A stretch of DNA of 64,000 bases, taken from assembly GCA_039794405.1 (NCBI GenBank), contig JBDIVL010000007.1, forward strand, positions 42,037 to 106,036, in the 5' to 3' direction. Within the stretch, counting starts at the first letter, position 1; the number at the start of each line of letters is the position of its first letter. A model generated the notes under the pieces. The model was not told where the DNA came from, did no database searches, and worked only from the letters and a program-made list of their open reading frames with translations. A program made the position numbers and the translations under genes. This document shows positions 54,134-63,998 of the stretch, piece after piece. Origin of the DNA: JBDIVL01 sp039794405 (GTDB taxonomy: Bacteria > Planctomycetota > Brocadiia > Brocadiales > Brocadiaceae).

Positions 54134-55141
54134 CTATATCAACATCTCAGCGATCTGGATAGCATTCAGGGCTGCACCCTTTCTAAGGTTATCGCTCACA
54201 ATCCACAAATTAATACCATTCTCAAGAGATTCGTCTTCCCGGATACGTCCTACAAAGACTTCGTCTCTCCCTGCTGCATCTACCGCTAAAGGGTATAACT
54301 GACTGGCAGGATCATCCACAACCTTGACACCGGGAGCCTTTAAAAGAAGCGCTTTTACTTCTGCGGCTGTAATCTTTTTTTCCGTCTCTACATTCACCGA
54401 TTCACTATGGCCACGGATAACAGGCACCCGAACTGTTGTAGCAGTCACTCTGATGTTGTTGTCTCCCATGATCTTTTTCGTCTCATTTACCATCTTTATC
54501 TCCTCGGACGTATATCCATTCGGCAAGAATGCATTGCTTTGAGGAATCTGAGGCAGAACGTTAAAAGCTATCTGATGGGGAAATAAATTTCTTTTGAAAT
54601 CATCTTTTCCGGTAAGAATACTGTTTGTCTCTTTCCGGAGTTCATCAACAGCCTTAAGTCCGGCACCAGATACCGCCTGGTACGTGGACACAACAATCCT
54701 TTTTATCCTCGCAACATCATGAATTGGTTTCAAGGCAACCACCATCTGAATAGTTGAACAATTGGGATTAGCAATCACACCCTGATGTTTAGCAATATCC
54801 TGCGGATTTACTTCCGGTACTACCAGAGGTACATCATCATCCATCCGGAACGCACTTGAATTATCCACACAAACGGCTCCGCTTTCAATGGCGTATGGTA
54901 CAAACTCCTTACTAATAGTTGCCCCGGCGCTAAAGAGCGCAATCTTTATTCCCTGAAATGATTGTTTCGTTAATTCTTGTACCGTGTAATCATTTCCACA
55001 AAACCGTATTTTTTTTCCGGCAGAACGCCTGGAAGCCAATAATCTCAGTTCATGTATGGGAAATTTTCTACTTTTCAGTATCTGGAGAAATTCTTCTCCT
55101 ACGGCACCTGTTGCACCCACTACTGCTACATTTACAGCCAT
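54134..55141 (-). CDS. asd: Aspartate-semialdehyde dehydrogenase
   Basis: 335 residues from the ATG at 55141 (GGAG 13 bases upstream; the open frame is longer but the family starts at MAVNVAVVGATGAVGEEF). NADP-binding GATGAVG, catalytic cysteine in NPNCSTIQM, GLKAVDEL, and RVPVIRGHSESV with the active histidine. It makes aspartate semialdehyde for lysine, methionine, threonine and diaminopimelate. The next gene upstream on the strand is the RNase HII-like gene, 119 bp away. Confidence 0.95.
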   Translation of the reverse strand: MAVNVAVVGATGAVGEEFLQILKSRKFPIHELRLLASRRSAGKKIRFCGNDYTVQELTKQSFQGIKIALFSAGATISKEFVPYAIESGAVCVDNSSAFRMDDDVPLVVPEVNPQDIAKHQGVIANPNCSTIQMVVALKPIHDVARIKRIVVSTYQAVSGAGLKAVDELRKETNSILTGKDDFKRNLFPHQIAFNVLPQIPQSNAFLPNGYTSEEIKMVNETKKIMGDNNIRVTATTVRVPVIRGHSESVNVETEKKITAAEVKALLLKAPGVKVVDDPASQLYPLAVDAAGRDEVFVGRIREDESLENGINLWIVSDNLRKGAALNAIQIAEMLI

Positions 55142-55260
55142 CTCTAAAAAGAAACTCCTTTCATCGTTAAATACCAGCAAGCATTCAGTTATCAGCAACC
55201 GGCCATATTCAACCTTTTGTGCCAACCAGCATTATTCGCTGAGAGCCGGCTTTTGAATGC

Positions 55261-56220
55261 CTACTTAATACGTACTAAAATATCATCTTGAATCGATTCT
55301 CTTCCTCTAATACGCTCGATCTGTGATAGAAACCGCTGCGCATCGTTGTAATAACCTGCCGTTGGTTCTAAATCTGGCATAAACTGAAGCCAATATTGAT
55401 TTTCTAAATGCATAAATAATTCCCTTATATACTTACTGAATATTGATGCCAGGGCAACAGCCATGCATGCCTCTTCACCCTTTTCCACAAAGGATATCCT
55501 CATTCTCCGTTGTGCATTTTCTATCTCATACGTTGAAACCTTCGCACCTTCCTCCAGTACTTTTATATTCGCAGCAGGCAGTAGATCCGTCAATAAGTTC
55601 GAATAAACATTTCTGCCGCCGTGCTTGTCGACATTCAAAATTATATTGTCCCCGGAATTATTCCAGAGTCTCGATATCAGTACAGCACAGCTTTTGAACA
55701 GAACAACAGACTTATTTCCCGATAACCTTACCTGCTCATTAAATTCTTGAACGGTTACGACGTAACTGCTTACATAGGAAAACTGCACACATTGTTCATT
55801 CAAAACATATTTTAACAAATCTCCATAATTTAAGATAGCTGTATTGTTTGTGGTTAGAGGCAGTGAGTAATTCTTCTCTGCATACCAGGGATAATTCATA
55901 AGGGTGTCGAGACTACAACATGATAAGCTATCCAACAATTGATAAAATGATGTGATCTTTAAATCCCTTGTCCACAGGAACGTAAGGACAGCCTCTTCCA
56001 GTAGTTTTAAACCGTTGTATGAGTGATACAATTTTTTGCTATCCTGAACAGCCAGCCGATGTTTTTTACCTTTAAGGCTGCCCGACACGGCTTTTTCCAG
56101 CAGATTCCATAAGGAGTATTGAACCTTTTCCCCAGGCACGTCAAAAGAAACCAAAGTAACCACCATCGGTCCAAGGACTGGACCATACCCGGCCTCATCT
56201 ATACCTGCTATTATAGCCAT
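55261..56220 (-). CDS. Large RNase HII-like protein
   Basis: 319 residues from the ATG at 56220. It starts AIIAGIDEAGYGPVLGPMVV and has VQDSKKLY, the DEAG and DSKKL motifs of RNase HII. Later, ACMAVALASIFSKYIREL stands for the ASIxAKxxRD helix. It is about 100 residues longer than usual RNase HII, with an insert between these motifs (about 75-190) and an altered DEAGRGP (Tyr for Arg). It is probably a diverged RNase H-fold nuclease; whether it cleaves RNA-DNA hybrids is open. Confidence 0.8.
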   Translation of the reverse strand: MAIIAGIDEAGYGPVLGPMVVTLVSFDVPGEKVQYSLWNLLEKAVSGSLKGKKHRLAVQDSKKLYHSYNGLKLLEEAVLTFLWTRDLKITSFYQLLDSLSCCSLDTLMNYPWYAEKNYSLPLTTNNTAILNYGDLLKYVLNEQCVQFSYVSSYVVTVQEFNEQVRLSGNKSVVLFKSCAVLISRLWNNSGDNIILNVDKHGGRNVYSNLLTDLLPAANIKVLEEGAKVSTYEIENAQRRMRISFVEKGEEACMAVALASIFSKYIRELFMHLENQYWLQFMPDLEPTAGYYNDAQRFLSQIERIRGRESIQDDILVRIK

Positions 56221-56403
56221 ACCAAAATATCTCAGGGTCAAGAAATAGTATGTATTATATCGCTTTAAGGGTGAAAGTCAAAGTGAAACCCATTTCATTT
56301 TCCTTGACAACTTTCCTGGCAAAAAATATAATTTTTCAAATTGAAGTTCCTTAAAATTATATACAGCAGGCTAATGCCTCGCTAATTTTTGAGAATGTGA
56401 ATA

Positions 56404-57729
56404 ATGCGAATCCTTAAGACGTGGGAATGTAGAATCGTCAAGGAAATAGAAAAGCTCAAACAACAACTAAATATCTTAGATGGCTTATCGGATCATAGGA
56501 CAACCGTACTGAACATTATCCATGATGTTCAAAAACGAGGTGATAAGGCGGTTGCGGACTACAGTAAACGTTTTGATAAGGTTTCTCTTTCACCAAAAGA
56601 ATTTCGGGTAAAAGACAGCGAAATTGCGAATGCATACAAGAATATATCTATTCCCTTCGTAAAGTCTATTCAACGAGCTATCAGGAATATAAGAACATAC
56701 CAGGAACATATCCAAATCTGCAGCGTGCCACAATTAAAAGAGGATGGTATCGTACTTGACACTTTATATTTTCCGCTTGATGCAGTAGGAGTATACGTTC
56801 CTGGCGGTGCAGCTTCCTATCCTTCTACGGTACTGATGAATACCATACCAGCGCAGACAGCAGGTGTTGGTAAGATAATCATGATGACGCCGCCTGCGAA
56901 AGACGGGACTGTTCCCCCCGAAAGATTGGTTGCTGCAAATGAATCTGGTGTCCATGAGATCTATAAGATTGGTGGCGCCCAAGCCATAGCAGCCCTTGCA
57001 TTTGGCACAAAAACCATTCCAAAGGTAGATAAAATTGTAGGTCCGGGAAATGTCTTTGTGACGCTTGCAAAAAGAGAAATCTTTGGACATGCCGGTATCG
57101 ACATGCTGGCAGGCCCCAGCGAAGTATTGATTATAGCAGATGACCATGCAGACCCTTCATTTGTAACATCCGACTTGTTATCTCAGGCAGAACATACCCC
57201 TGGCATTTCAATACTGGTAACCTTTTCAGAATCGTTAGTAAAACAGGTAACAACTGAATTAAAAAAACAAATAACCCAACTGAAACGATGCGACGACACA
57301 AGGAAATGCCTTGATAAGTTTGGTGTTATCCTGGTAACAAGAAGTATCGATGAATGCATAGAGATTACCAATACTCTAGCGCCGGAGCACTTACAGATAA
57401 TGACACGAAATCCCAGGGCTATCTTATCCCGCATTAAACACGCCGGAGCAATCTTCCTGGGCTCATATACTCCCGTGGCATTGGGGGATTATATTGCAGG
57501 ACCCTCCCATGTACTTCCTACAAGCGGGACGGCTCGTTTTTCATCTGGATTATCAGTGAATGATTTCCTGAAGAGATCCAGTGTTATAACCTATTCCAGG
57601 TCAGCACTTAAGGAGATAAGCCACGATCTGGCGGTAATTTCAGAAATTGAGGGTCTGAATGCACACACACGCTCTGTTCAGATTCGATTGGACCCGAAAA
57701 AGACAAACCATAAAGAATCGGAGAGATAA
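56404..57729 (+). CDS. hisD: Histidinol dehydrogenase
   Basis: 441 residues. Family marks: VPGGAASYPSTVLMNTIPAQTAGV near 137, GPGNVFV, GPSEVLIIAD near 240, SQAEHTPG, and HAGAIFLG near 350. It catalyses the last two oxidations of histidine synthesis. First gene of hisD-hisC-hisB. Confidence 0.96.
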   Translation: MRILKTWECRIVKEIEKLKQQLNILDGLSDHRTTVLNIIHDVQKRGDKAVADYSKRFDKVSLSPKEFRVKDSEIANAYKNISIPFVKSIQRAIRNIRTYQEHIQICSVPQLKEDGIVLDTLYFPLDAVGVYVPGGAASYPSTVLMNTIPAQTAGVGKIIMMTPPAKDGTVPPERLVAANESGVHEIYKIGGAQAIAALAFGTKTIPKVDKIVGPGNVFVTLAKREIFGHAGIDMLAGPSEVLIIADDHADPSFVTSDLLSQAEHTPGISILVTFSESLVKQVTTELKKQITQLKRCDDTRKCLDKFGVILVTRSIDECIEITNTLAPEHLQIMTRNPRAILSRIKHAGAIFLGSYTPVALGDYIAGPSHVLPTSGTARFSSGLSVNDFLKRSSVITYSRSALKEISHDLAVISEIEGLNAHTRSVQIRLDPKKTNHKESER

Positions 57730-57745
57730 ACTAAGGAGTACAGAA

Positions 57746-58807
57746 TTGAGTTATTTTAGAAGTAATATCGAACGGATGTCTGGCTATGTACCTGGTGAGC
57801 AACCGAAAGACGGCATTTACATAAAATTAAACACGAACGAGAACCCATATCCACCCGCTTCTCCTGTTTTACGTGCTATTAAAGAAGCAGTGAATGAGAA
57901 TCTTCGTCTCTATCCGGATCCACTAGCAACGGCAGCCAGGATAAAAATTGCCGAAGTATTAGGAACAAAACCCGAACGCGTTTTAGCCGGAAATGGCTCA
58001 GATGATTTGTTGTCTATCATTATACGAAGTTTTGCAGGAGCCAGTGACAAGGTCGTATTCCCTTATCCTTCTTACCTGTTATACGGGACACTTGCTGAAC
58101 TACAGGATGCATGTGCATGCACTGTAGATTTTCATGAGGATTATTCTCTCCCTCAGGATTTTATCGTAAAAGAGGCAAAAGTTACCTTCATCGCAAATCC
58201 AAACTCCCCTTCGGGTACTATGATACCACAGGATGAAATATCAAAGATTGCATCTCAATTAGATGGTGTGCTTGTTATCGACGAAGCATATGCTGACTTT
58301 GCAAATGATAATTGCCTTCCCCTTGTTGAAAAACATGATAACATCCTTATCCTCCGTACCCTTTCAAAATCCTATTCACTTGCCGGTATTCGATTGGGCT
58401 TTTGTATTGCCCAGGAACACCTGATTAAAGGATTGATGAAGGTAAAAGACTCATATAATGTCGACCGCCTCAGTATCACCGCTGTTGTGGCTGCACTTGA
58501 TGATCAAAAGAGTATGAGGACTCATGTTGAAAAAATAAAAGAGACCAGGCAGTATCTCACGGAATCTTTGAGAGATTTGGGGTTTTTCGTCTATCCCTCC
58601 CAGACCAATTTTGTACTCGCCCGGTGTATGAGGGGGATTTCCGCCAATACCTTATATCAAACGTTAAAATCACGAAAAATACTGGTGAGATATTTTAGTC
58701 AAAGACGACTGGACGACTGTTTGCGTATCACCATTGGAACAAAAGAAGAAATTGATATTTTATTAAAAAATTTAAGAGAACTTGTAGCTGTTGAATTGGT
58801 AAAATAA
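57746..58807 (+). CDS. hisC: Histidinol-phosphate aminotransferase
   Basis: 353 residues from the TTG at 57746, chosen because AAGGAG lies seven bases upstream and the family starts near SYFRSNIERMSGYVPGEQ. The frame itself runs back into hisD. PLP enzyme: LNTNENPYPP, NPNSPSGT, and RTLSKSYSLAGIRLG with the PLP lysine. 16 bp after hisD, nine before hisB. Confidence 0.93.
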   Translation: MSYFRSNIERMSGYVPGEQPKDGIYIKLNTNENPYPPASPVLRAIKEAVNENLRLYPDPLATAARIKIAEVLGTKPERVLAGNGSDDLLSIIIRSFAGASDKVVFPYPSYLLYGTLAELQDACACTVDFHEDYSLPQDFIVKEAKVTFIANPNSPSGTMIPQDEISKIASQLDGVLVIDEAYADFANDNCLPLVEKHDNILILRTLSKSYSLAGIRLGFCIAQEHLIKGLMKVKDSYNVDRLSITAVVAALDDQKSMRTHVEKIKETRQYLTESLRDLGFFVYPSQTNFVLARCMRGISANTLYQTLKSRKILVRYFSQRRLDDCLRITIGTKEEIDILLKNLRELVAVELVK

Positions 58808-58815
58808 GAATACTT

Positions 58816-59406
58816 ATGATAAAACGCACGGCAACAATTCAAAGGAAGACCAGGGAAACAAACATAGAACTGTCTGTGAATATCGATGGGGAAGGAAACA
58901 GCCATATTATTACTGGCGTCGGTTTCTTCGACCATATGCTTGAAATACTTACGAAACATGCCTTATTTGATTTAAATCTTAAGGCGAGTGGAGACAATGT
59001 TGTAGATGACCATCACACCGTGGAAGATGTGGGTATTTGTCTAGGTGAGGGAATAAAAAAGGCGTTAGGCGACAAGAAAGGAATCCGGCGCTTCTCACAT
59101 GCCAGCGTTCCAATGCAGGAGTCCATTGCCAATGTCGCTGTAGATATCAGCGGAAGGCCAGCTTTGGTGTTTAACGCAACATTCCATACTGAAAAGATTG
59201 GGAATTTCGATGTGGAGCTTATTCAGGAATTTTTAGAAGCATTTAGTACACATGCGGGCATCAATCTTCACGTAAATGTCCCCTATGGTAATAATGCACA
59301 TCATATAGCAGAAGCAATCTTTAAGGGATTAGCCAAGGCTCTGGAAAAAGCGGTACAGAGAGACGAACGGAGAAAAGATATACCATCCACAAAAGGGATA
59401 CTCTAA
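58816..59406 (+). CDS. hisB: Imidazoleglycerol-phosphate dehydratase
   Basis: 196 residues, monofunctional type. Metal-binding motifs HHTVEDVGI near 71 and AHHIAEAIFK near 160, with GFFDHMLE near 37. It performs the sixth step of histidine synthesis. It is the third gene of the cluster. Confidence 0.95.
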   Translation: MIKRTATIQRKTRETNIELSVNIDGEGNSHIITGVGFFDHMLEILTKHALFDLNLKASGDNVVDDHHTVEDVGICLGEGIKKALGDKKGIRRFSHASVPMQESIANVAVDISGRPALVFNATFHTEKIGNFDVELIQEFLEAFSTHAGINLHVNVPYGNNAHHIAEAIFKGLAKALEKAVQRDERRKDIPSTKGIL

Positions 59407-59449
59407 TTGTGCATTGCGCATTACCACATTATTTTTAAAGGGAAAGTTT

Positions 59450-60595
59450 ATGGTAAAAAAATATAAAAAAGCTTTTGCCCCGCTGATTTTCACACTCTTC
59501 TTACTTTCCGCCTCGATGTCAACGATGCTTCATGCGCAGATCGCCGATACACCGTGGCCCATGTTCAGACACGATTTACGGCATACAGGGAAAAGTTCTT
59601 ACGTCAGTATACAAAAACCTGCCCTTAAATGGACATTCCAGACACAGGGTGGCATTACATCTTCCCCTGCTATCGGAGAAGACGGGACGATTTATTTTGG
59701 CTCAAAAGACATGAAACTCTATGCCATTACCAGGGAAGGAAAACTAAAATGGACATTCGAAACCAAGGGAGAAGTCGAATCATCACCCACCGTCAGAAAA
59801 GACGGCACCATTATCTTTGGGTCGTGGGACAGCAACCTTTACGCATTAAATCCCAACGGAAGTATACGCTGGAAATACAAAACTGATGGTGGAATCATAT
59901 CTTCTCCTGCCATTGCTCCGGATGGAACAATATATGTTGGATCATGGGATAAAAAACTGCACGCCGTCACACAGGATGGTACATTAAAATGGACACAGAA
60001 GACTGCCGATCATATTGTTTCATCTCCTGCTTTATCTTCAGATGGTACCATTTATTTTGGTTCCGGGGATTACTACCTTTTTGCCATGAGACCGGAGGGT
60101 AAAGCCATATGGAGCTATGGTACCAGATACCTTCTGGATGCATCTCCCTTAATTGATCTAAACGGGAATATCTATATTGGCTCAGAAGATGCCAAATTTT
60201 ATGTTCTTCGCTCAGACGGACACGTAGAATGGACTTTTGATACGCAGTATGATATAGACTCTTCTGCCGCCATTGATTCTGAAGGGAATATCTATTTTGG
60301 CTCCGGAGATAATAACCTTTATGCCTTTACGGCAAGCGGAAAGCTAAAATGGTCTTTTGAAACAGGAGCCTCTGTTCATTCATCGCCTGCTGTTGGGGCA
60401 GATGATACTATTTACGTTGGTTCCCGGGATAAAAAAGTATATGCTTTTAATCAAGATGGTAGTTTGAAGTGGATATTTGAAACAGGTGATGCAATAGAAT
60501 CGTCGCCAGTTATAGATAGTGATGGCACCCTTTATATTGGATCAAATGATGGAAAACTTTATGCTATAGGCGAGGCATCTCCTAACAAACAGTAA
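59450..60595 (+). CDS. Exported PQQ-type beta-propeller protein
   Basis: 381 residues from the ATG at 59450 (AAAGGGA upstream). Signal peptide at about 8-30. Then about eight repeats of roughly 40 residues, each of the form SSPAI..DGTIYFGS.D..LYA....G.LKW.F.T, which build a beta-propeller as in PQQ-binding-like repeats. No catalytic residues seen. It is likely periplasmic, possibly a scaffold or binding protein. It follows hisB by 43 bp but is unrelated to histidine synthesis. Confidence 0.85.
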   Translation: MVKKYKKAFAPLIFTLFLLSASMSTMLHAQIADTPWPMFRHDLRHTGKSSYVSIQKPALKWTFQTQGGITSSPAIGEDGTIYFGSKDMKLYAITREGKLKWTFETKGEVESSPTVRKDGTIIFGSWDSNLYALNPNGSIRWKYKTDGGIISSPAIAPDGTIYVGSWDKKLHAVTQDGTLKWTQKTADHIVSSPALSSDGTIYFGSGDYYLFAMRPEGKAIWSYGTRYLLDASPLIDLNGNIYIGSEDAKFYVLRSDGHVEWTFDTQYDIDSSAAIDSEGNIYFGSGDNNLYAFTASGKLKWSFETGASVHSSPAVGADDTIYVGSRDKKVYAFNQDGSLKWIFETGDAIESSPVIDSDGTLYIGSNDGKLYAIGEASPNKQ

Positions 60596-61193
60596 GCCAG
60601 AGCATCAGACCAATGAAAAGCGAGATGTCTGACACTTTGGTAAAGATGAACCGCAACTATAGAATTTTTAATTGGGCTTTTTTATAACATCTATGCAGGG
60701 GAACAAAAACAGAAGTTTTGAAACGTGCAAAACAAGGGCAAACACAGTGTCCATCCCTATAACAAAACGTGGAAAACCCTATACGTAAAGTTAACCGGCG
60801 ATATAGAAAATAATGGCAGAGCAGAGAGACAAAACACAGATGGCAGACATTGTGCATCTGTTAGTGGAAACTATGCCCTTTATCTCTTCCTTGCGAAGAG
60901 AAAAAAGAGGAGTAGTTATATCTGACGAATAATAAGGAAATGGGAGAATGTGAAAAACGGAGAAGCGGCGAATTAGGGGCACCTCCCTTCCTCTCTTTCC
61001 CCGATTCCGTACTTTCTCCCTTTCCCTAACCCAGACAAGTCAGAAGTAAAAATGCAAAGTACTCATAGTTAACATATATGCAACAAGTTACACAAAGATT
61101 AAAAGGGCCAGCAAAAAGCTGGCCCTTTTTGATACAACAAAACATTAAAGTTTTTATTTAATATTAATAACCTTAACGAAGTTATCACTTATT
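60596..61193. other. Intergenic region between convergent genes
   Basis: No gene seen; several short open frames look like noise. The bidirectional terminator at 61101-61130 serves the FNT gene and perhaps the plus-strand unit. Confidence 0.55.
61101..61130. terminator. Bidirectional terminator hairpin
   Basis: AAAAGGGCCAGC and GCTGGCCCTTTTT pair over 12 bp around AAAAA, with T-runs in both directions. Confidence 0.9.
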
Positions 61194-62084
61194 TTACTGC
61201 TTCATCTTCACCTTAACATCCTTAATCTCTTCAACACTTGGTGGTCGGAGCGATTCGGTACTAGCACTGGAGGCCTTTAACGATTCAAGCTTCCTTGCTC
61301 CCCTTTCATCCATTGCGGTAGCAAACCAATACAGGAATGTAACGAAGAAACCACCACCCACAATATTACCGAGGGTAACAGAAACAAGGTTCCACCCAAA
61401 CATCTTACCCCATGAAATTGCTTCGGGATCATGAGGCAATAAATTTGCGAGTGTCATTATTGTCATATTTGCAATACTATGTTCCATACCTGTCGTGATA
61501 AAGCAGAACAGACACCACCATATCATAATTAATTTACCGGAATCACTCGTACATCTGAAACTACTCCATATAGCCAGACAGACGAGCCAGTTACAAAAGA
61601 TACCTCTGAAAAACAATTCCCACCAGGGGGCATTCATCTTATAGGTTGCCACTTTCAGTAAAAATGACTTCCAGGGATCGGCAGCAAATATGCCTGTCAC
61701 AATAATCATAAGCGCAAAGAGCATTGATCCGCCGAGATTCCCCAAGTATGTCCAAAACCAACCTAACATAGAATCTGAAAGGGTTACAGTCCCCCTAAAT
61801 GTTCCTTTAAATATTAACAAGTTATACCCTGTAAATAATTCGCACCCAGCTATAATTACCAAAGATAATGCAATACCAAAGGTTGCACCGGCAACTATTT
61901 TTCCAATGCCTGGGTTTAACGCGGCAACAGGCGCTGCACAAATAAAGGCAAGAATAACACCAAACCCAATATAAAAACCTGCCATAACAGAGAGAGTCAA
62001 GAATCCTGTTAAACTGTGCTTCATCGCAGTAGCCTTCTTTAAAGACACCGCTGCAATTGCATCTACGTTTGCTGTATATAACAT
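61194..62084 (-). CDS. Formate/nitrite transporter family channel (FNT), copy 3
   Basis: 296 residues and six helices, with GCELFTGYN and the pore region TTGMEHSIANMTIM. GAGGAG lies nine bases before ATG. More divergent from the pair at 19980-21822 than those are from each other, and it has a long charged C-terminus (SLKASSASTESLRPPSVEEIKDVKVK). Nitrite or formate transport is likely. It is followed by a strong terminator and is probably single. Confidence 0.88.
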   Translation of the reverse strand: MLYTANVDAIAAVSLKKATAMKHSLTGFLTLSVMAGFYIGFGVILAFICAAPVAALNPGIGKIVAGATFGIALSLVIIAGCELFTGYNLLIFKGTFRGTVTLSDSMLGWFWTYLGNLGGSMLFALMIIVTGIFAADPWKSFLLKVATYKMNAPWWELFFRGIFCNWLVCLAIWSSFRCTSDSGKLIMIWWCLFCFITTGMEHSIANMTIMTLANLLPHDPEAISWGKMFGWNLVSVTLGNIVGGGFFVTFLYWFATAMDERGARKLESLKASSASTESLRPPSVEEIKDVKVKMKQ

Positions 62085-62288
62085 TAATCGTTCTCCTCTA
62101 AAATGTTGTTGTATACATCATTTCAAAACAACACCCCTTCTTACTCATGTTCATTATCCACTTAAATACACATTTCTCATTATCCATATCTGCAAAGCTT
62201 CTTTTAATAGATTATGAATTATTCAACACACCCCCTTTCCTTTTTAAATACACGCTGTTTCCTTCACAAAAGTTCTTTTCCAAACTTT

Positions 62289-62711
62289 TTACATAAAAGT
62301 TAATTTATCCGTATCTATGATCTGTTCTAAGTTACGTACCTTATCTGCCAATTGTTTTTTCTCTAATGCCTTTTTTCCCACATCCACAATATCTTTCCTT
62401 CGAAACGGCTTTAAAATACAATCATAAACTTTGTATTTAGCTATCAGATCTGCGTCATACCTATCTTGAGGAATTATTGCGATAACTTCTGCTGTAGAAT
62501 TGGAAAATTTAATAGTCTTTACCATCTCACTACTGTCGAATGCCTCCATATCCAAGTCGACAACAATAAGGTCGTAAATATTTTTCTTGAGCAATTCACC
62601 AGCTTTTTCCCACTTAATCCCATCACATATTTCAAAACCCTCTTGTTTAAAAATACTTACCAGAGACTTCCGTATTTTCTCTTCTTCCTCTATAATTAAA
62701 ACTTTTGACAT
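62289..62711 (-). CDS. Receiver-domain response regulator without output domain
   Basis: 140 residues, just a CheY-like domain: acidic pocket in IIEEEE, phospho-acceptor D52 (IVVDLDM), and conserved lysine K101 (CILKPF). The usual Thr/Ser before the last strand is not seen (EVIAIIP). A short coiled C-terminus follows. It lies downstream of a coiled-coil membrane protein and a PAS protein, suggesting one signalling unit. Confidence 0.85.
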   Translation of the reverse strand: MSKVLIIEEEEKIRKSLVSIFKQEGFEICDGIKWEKAGELLKKNIYDLIVVDLDMEAFDSSEMVKTIKFSNSTAEVIAIIPQDRYDADLIAKYKVYDCILKPFRRKDIVDVGKKALEKKQLADKVRNLEQIIDTDKLTFM

Positions 62712-62739
62712 AAAAATCTTTCACGATTATCACATATTC

Positions 62740-63270
62740 CTAATGAGGGATACTCCACTCTCCTGGTGTTTTAGCATGTTGTTCAAGCTGCTTTTTTAAT
62801 TCTGCATTTTCCTTCTCTACAGCCTCTAACTTATCTGTAAGCGCTTGGATTGCTGAATCCTTGTCACTCATTGTCTTCTTTGCCAGAGATAAAGAGTCTT
62901 CCATACTCCATATCTCTTTCTGTAATCGGGCTTTTTCTTCCTCCAATTTTGCCTTTGTATCTTCAAGGTGTTTATTTACTTGTTTTAATTGCTCACCTTG
63001 TTCCCTGAAAGAAGATGCAACCCTTTCTGCATCCTCCTTCTGACGGGTAATATCATTTACCACTTTGTCCAACTCTTCCATAGAACCAAAGGCCTTCTTC
63101 ACCCTTTGTTCAAGCTGCTCATGGAATGTCTTTTCTCTGATATAACCAGCCTCTTTCATTGTGTAATATTTATTGAGCATCTTTGATGCAAAACCGACAT
63201 TTACAAACAACAATATTACGATAAGGGTCTTTGCATTTACCGACAGACCCTTCAAACCCTCGTTTCCCAT
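62740..63270 (-). CDS. Membrane-anchored coiled-coil protein
   Basis: 176 residues. One membrane helix at about 14-32 (TLIVILLFVNVGFASKML), then a continuous coiled coil to about residue 165 rich in Glu, Lys, Gln and Leu heptads. No enzymatic domain. It sits between the PAS protein and the receiver protein. A role as a scaffold in that signalling unit is a guess. Confidence 0.7.
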   Translation of the reverse strand: MGNEGLKGLSVNAKTLIVILLFVNVGFASKMLNKYYTMKEAGYIREKTFHEQLEQRVKKAFGSMEELDKVVNDITRQKEDAERVASSFREQGEQLKQVNKHLEDTKAKLEEEKARLQKEIWSMEDSLSLAKKTMSDKDSAIQALTDKLEAVEKENAELKKQLEQHAKTPGEWSIPH

Positions 63271-63314
63271 AATTTTACACTCCTAATTCAGTGTATTTTA
63301 AAATGATAATTGTT

Positions 63315-63998
63315 CTATCTTTCCGTTATATCTCTAAATACACCTGTGATTCTAACTGGCTTACCATTTTCATCACGTTCAAAGCTGCATGTTCTCTCGG
63401 AAATGAAGCGCTCGCCATTCTTCCTCTTGCAATAAGATGTAAAGTCCCGCCATATTCCTTCCTTTTCTAACTTCTCAATTAATTCTTTTCGGTCATCGGG
63501 ATTCACATACACGTCCTTTACCCGTGTTCCTATCACCTCTTCCGGAGAGTTATAGCCGAGGATCTCAGCCCCCGATTGATTAATCCAGGTAAATACCCCA
63601 TCCTCGAACGGCTCACACTGGTATACCCCTTCTTTTAAGGAATTTAACAATTGCCTGTGATGTCTCTCTGACTCCTGTAACTCTTCTTCGAGCCTTTTCC
63701 GTTCGGTAATGTCCCTAAATATTCCCTCTATACGGACAGGATTGCCCTTCTCATCAGCAACCAGATTAGACGTACGTTCCATGTAAAACCGTTCACCATT
63801 TTTCCTCTTACAAAACGAGGTAAAATTCTTCCATACCCCTTCTTTCTCAAGCTTTTCAACTACTTTCTTCCGCTCATCGGGATTCACGTAGATATCCTTT
63901 ACCTTTGTCCCTATTACCTCTTCCGGTGATTTATATCCGAGGATCTCTGCCCCTGACTGATTAACCCATAAGAATGCCCCTTCTACTTCTGGCTCAGA
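63315..63998 (-). CDS. Tandem PAS-domain protein, N-terminus cut by window edge
   Basis: 228 visible residues hold two near-identical PAS/PAC units: WVNQSGAEILGYKSPEEVIGTKVKD to FRDITERKRLEEELQESE, and WINQSGAEILGYNSPEEVIGTRVKD to FRDITER. The stop TAG comes directly after the last DITER, so no kinase or cyclase domain follows. Upstream domains lie outside the window. The repeats are so alike that recent internal duplication is likely. Confidence 0.85.
   Translation of the reverse strand, partial: SEPEVEGAFLWVNQSGAEILGYKSPEEVIGTKVKDIYVNPDERKKVVEKLEKEGVWKNFTSFCKRKNGERFYMERTSNLVADEKGNPVRIEGIFRDITERKRLEEELQESERHHRQLLNSLKEGVYQCEPFEDGVFTWINQSGAEILGYNSPEEVIGTRVKDVYVNPDDRKELIEKLEKEGIWRDFTSYCKRKNGERFISERTCSFERDENGKPVRITGVFRDITER

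Noticed and set aside
60657..60982. Short open frames on both strands after the propeller gene
   Set aside because: No ribosome sites, no family pattern, and they overlap one another.
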